From contig CM026429.1 in NCBI GenBank assembly GCA_014871385.1, forward strand, positions 1,834,554 to 1,898,553: a stretch of DNA of 64,000 bases, given 5' to 3'. The stretch is from Ceratodon purpureus. Taxonomy: Eukaryota; Streptophyta; Bryopsida; Pseudoditrichales; Ditrichaceae. Below the pieces are notes generated by a model. The model saw only the letters and a list, made by a program, of their open reading frames with translations. It was not told where the DNA came from and searched no databases. The translations under genes were made by a program, and so were the position numbers. This document shows, in pieces, positions 60,834-64,000 of this stretch; positions within the stretch are counted from its first letter, which is position 1, and every line of letters starts with the position of its first letter.

Positions 60834-63763
60834 TCAATTCTTTCTAGTGCCAGACACTAATCGACTGCCACCACCGTTGGCCCAAGCTCCCCGACCAAAA
60901 CCTCCCCTAACTTCAGTGGCTGGCACAGCTGGACTCCCTACATCAGAAATTACTCCCCAAGGATTTGGATTAGCTACACTGTCCAGCAGAGCAGCCGCAG
61001 AACCATCACCTAGTCGCACCCTCTGAAACTTCGACAACTTCTTCTTTCGTTTGTCATTTCCTGCACTATCGGTTCCTTTTCCTGATCTGGAAGCAAGGGC
61101 CCATTCAGGACCATCACTACCACACGCAGCACACTCAGGAGAATCTCCTCGGTTCTCTAGAGTGCAAGCTTGACAAGTCCAACCTTTAGCTCGACCAGAA
61201 CTCGCTGGCTGCTGTGTAGAGTCAGATGAGGGTTCCAACAGGCCTCCAGTTGCCTTGACCAACACCTGTGGCTTTCGGCTTGTAGGACGACTCTCTGTTA
61301 CTTCCGACGTGCTACTGTTGCCTTCGTCTGGTCTGGATTTGCCTTTTCCAGTGCGATATCCGTCTTTTGAAAGTACTTCTACTTCCTCATGAAGTGGCTG
61401 GCGAGAAGAACCTGGCGGGGATACCCTACTAGACTGTGAACTCCCTTCTAGTACTCCCTTGCCCTTCCCTGCGCCAGTTTTAGCTAGCTGGGACACAGAA
61501 GAACTGCTAGGTGCAACCGGAGGAAATGCTCGTTCACGAGCAAGCTGAGCTGCATGTGCGTCGACCAACTCTTTCCCTTTTACAGGATCTGGACAAAGTC
61601 TACTAAGCTCAGGCACTACAGAAGAAAGGCCTAGTCGGATGATGTGTTTATAATAATCCAAAGTGATCATCTCCCCTCTATTGTAACGTGCTGAAACATC
61701 CTTAAAGTCGGCAAAGGCTTGTTCATTGCCCCGTAGTCCAGTTTTAACGCTTTCAATCAACGCCTTGTTGGCTGCGCGCAATTCCTCCATGCTTAATTTC
61801 TGAACAACGTCTATACCACCAACTCTACTTCCTGATGCAGATGTTTCTTTAACCCTGGTGCTTCCATTTGATCCATCAGTAGCACCGCGCCCGTTAACTG
61901 ATGGAGGTCTCGCGGCAGTGACGGGTGGAAAAGATTCGTCTTGATTGCTAAAACTAGCACCAACCTGAGGTCTTCGATTAGGACTTACACTTGTCCAACC
62001 TCCAGGCCTCGCCTCACTGCTAGCCGTAGATGGACGTGGATTGCTGCTAGCCCATCCTCCGCCTCCAGTATCTCCATTAGCAGAAGGTGGGCGAGAACTC
62101 GATCCAGCTGACGGAGGCCTAGAACCTGCAGTATTCAGAATTCTTATACCGCTACCTCTTCCTCCACCGCCACCCAAGAGGGCAGCCATCGAAGCTGGAC
62201 CTTTCTGATTCTTTGATTTGTGCTTGCCTTTACCAGCACCTCCTGGTAGGGGTGGGAATGCAGAATCGACTAATGTAGACGGACCAGTTCCTGAAACTGC
62301 ACTGGCATATCGTGAAGGGGGGGGAGCTTCTCCATCAACTAATTCAGTCTCACTTTCACTAAGAGCAGCAAACGAATTCTGACCCTCACGCGTGTCCCCA
62401 CCATTACTAACTACTGCTGCTGAATCAGAGCTTGCAGCCATTGCTGCTGATTCACGAACAGCATCGTCTAGGATTGCTTGTTCTACACTCGCTTGAACAG
62501 CTGCGTCCAAGCCATCAGATTCAAATTGGACGTTCCCTCTTCGACCTCTACCGCGGCCATATCCTTGCCGGCCGTTATTACCGCCACCTCTGCTACCTTC
62601 GCCACCGGCTTGCCCTGGTCTTCGAAACTCGAACACAACTGGAAGCTATCATATGGAAAAGTCACAAACTTAGAATAACTATTCTCACAATCATGTAAAG
62701 AGAATAACAAAATGAAACAAAAAGAAAAAAGTTCTAAGAATGCTATACAACTCAAGGCTCAAGGCGAAGTTCGACCACTTTACCTGAAGTGCAGCATTAC
62801 GTTGAGAACGGGACATACTGCCTCCATGTGTTGTGGCATTATGACGCTGCAGCATAAGAGTGAATTGCCGACGAAAAACACGATAAGTATATATGGCACC
62901 AGTTACATCTATCCAATTCTAGTAAGAGCGCACAGTAAGCATAAAAGTCAACAGAAACTAAGGTGCAAAAATGGAACGAAACATACCTTTAACTCAGCTT
63001 CACTAACGAAGACTACAAACTTCTTGCTTAAACAATCGGGATGCTCACATAGCGAATGCTTATCTCGAAAATGCATCTGTTCAAGTCATGAAACACAACG
63101 TTGAAAACCGTCGGATGAGGAAACCACCAGATCGCGACAAGATCAAACATCAAATTGAGAATACGTGCCCAGGATCGGATTTTGTAAGAAAACTTAGCTT
63201 CTATTCCAGATACATCACTTCCAGAGGCAAAACAATAGCAGGTTACCACTATCAGGCTAAAGTAAAGTGAAGATAGGGTCTAACCTCGAGGTCATCGTAA
63301 TTGCGGTAATACTCAAAATGTCCTGGCCTAGCACTGTACACAGCAATGTAAGAAGTCAGTCATAGATGTTAGAATTACGCTTAACTTACTGTACCCGCTA
63401 TCCATACGCCTCACAAAAAACCTGTGCTGCAGAAATACGTTATCCAATTCATCCTTTCACCACTCCTAGATACTCTCTACGCACTAGCCCAAGTTGCATT
63501 TTGTAACACTAGAAGCAAAATTTAACAGTGTGAATAGATAGCGAAGTACTCTACCGTTGACAAAGGTGACAGGTGTAATGTTCCGTGGACATATGCTGAT
63601 ACAGTTCATGTTCCCCATAAAAACGCTTCCGACAGAACTCGCACATTGGGTGACCGGTGAACCCTCCTCTCTCCTCTTCGGTGCCATCTACTTCGGAGTC
63701 ACCCTTCTCAGAATGCCTATCCAGCTGGCTTCTAGAAAACAAATTTTGTTCGCACACAAACAC
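60834..63763 (-). CDS. ZNF598: ZNF598/HEL2-type E3 ubiquitin ligase, partial at the 5' end
   Basis: Exons (reverse strand): 63763-63555, 63327-63285, 63076-62987, 62846-62784, 62627-60834, all joined in phase; ~732 residues are visible and the stop is TGA. The first exon carries HPMCEFCRKRFYGEHELY, then MSTEHYTCHLCQR. Next come HFEYYRNYDDLE, a second zinc finger (LCEHPDCLSKKFVVFVSEAEL, RHNATTHGG) and MSRSQRNAALQ, the diagnostic series of ZNF598/Hel2. An RG-rich tract, long Ser/Gly/Pro-rich linkers, a conserved helical block (VKTGLRGNEQAFADFKDVSA) and a RanBP2-type zinc finger (WTCQACTLEN, then ECAACG; ~61.11-61.18 kb) follow. Family role: ubiquitinates 40S proteins on collided ribosomes in ribosome-associated quality control. 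The N-terminal RING exon lies beyond 64 kb. The acceptor of the last exon (62627) was chosen to keep frame. Confidence 0.92.
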
Positions 63764-64000
63764 CTGTCTCAACGAAACGCCCAACAAAGCGCAGAGATAA
63801 GAACCACATAAGTACTTAAGCAGCTTCTCAAAAAACAACACGAATCTCAATCTCAACCTGGGTTCTAAGCTCTCATTCAACTAGAGATTATAGAGTACAC
63901 AGCTCTAAAGGAACCTGGGTTAGTTAAATTGGTAATCGCATAAGAATCCTTAAACTCATGATTTGAAGAGCCCACTAACTACCGAGCATCCGTCAGATGC
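63764..64000 (-). other. Intron of the ZNF598-like gene (cut by the window end)
   Basis: Upstream of the acceptor at 63764 (…GAGACAG|GTGTTTGTG on the reverse strand) no RING-type coding sequence is visible, so the RING exon must lie outside the window. Confidence 0.6.

Overview
The window looks like nuclear DNA of a land plant, most likely a bryophyte and probably a moss. The evidence is AT-rich intergenic DNA, short GT-AG introns, a plant-type ZNF598/HEL2 ubiquitin ligase, a USP-domain protein of the plant 'inactive kinase' family, and plant pogo-like and TIR transposon remains. The species cannot be fixed from sequence alone. Nothing bacterial is present (no operons, no Shine-Dalgarno starts).

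Layout. (1) 1-9.3 kb is a zone marked by a dispersed 12-bp palindrome, GGCGCCGGCGCC. It holds a RING-H2/coiled-coil gene (570-1424), a ~355-bp tandem repeat (2.5-3.85 kb), an unknown reverse-strand gene (5161-5817), a two-exon F-box-like gene (6345-6996) and two diverged copies of a repeat that is amplified later. (2) 9.3-18.5 kb is a very AT-rich island with a TA microsatellite, degenerate repeats and decayed gene pieces. One piece is a collinear relic of the RING gene at 50.6-54.4 kb; another resembles acyl-CoA oxidase. (3) 18.6-36.4 kb returns to the palindrome zone: a small two-exon gene, a ~10.8-kb macrosatellite of 861- and 892-bp units, a TTAA-flanked TIR element, and a 1,186-bp sequence present twice (offset 1,776 bp) that carries overlapping ORFs. 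(4) 36.4-64 kb has no such palindrome and looks like ordinary euchromatin: a USP-like gene lacking a kinase domain (40.0-42.4 kb), a dead pogo-like transposase (46-47.6 kb), an 11-exon RING gene (50.6-54.4 kb), a second TTAA-flanked TIR element (55.3-56.1 kb), and the 3' portion of a ZNF598/HEL2 gene (60.8-63.8 kb).

The genes do not form a pathway. Two of the three recognisable host genes (ZNF598-like and the 11-exon RING gene) and two genes in the palindrome zone (RING-H2 and F-box-like) point to ubiquitin ligase functions, which may be coincidence. The strongest candidate for something undescribed is the palindrome itself. It occurs once per macrosatellite unit, once per 355-bp unit, singly near several orphan genes (once ~60 bp upstream of a TATA box), and nowhere in the right-hand 27 kb. 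All exon models and identity statements were made by eye.
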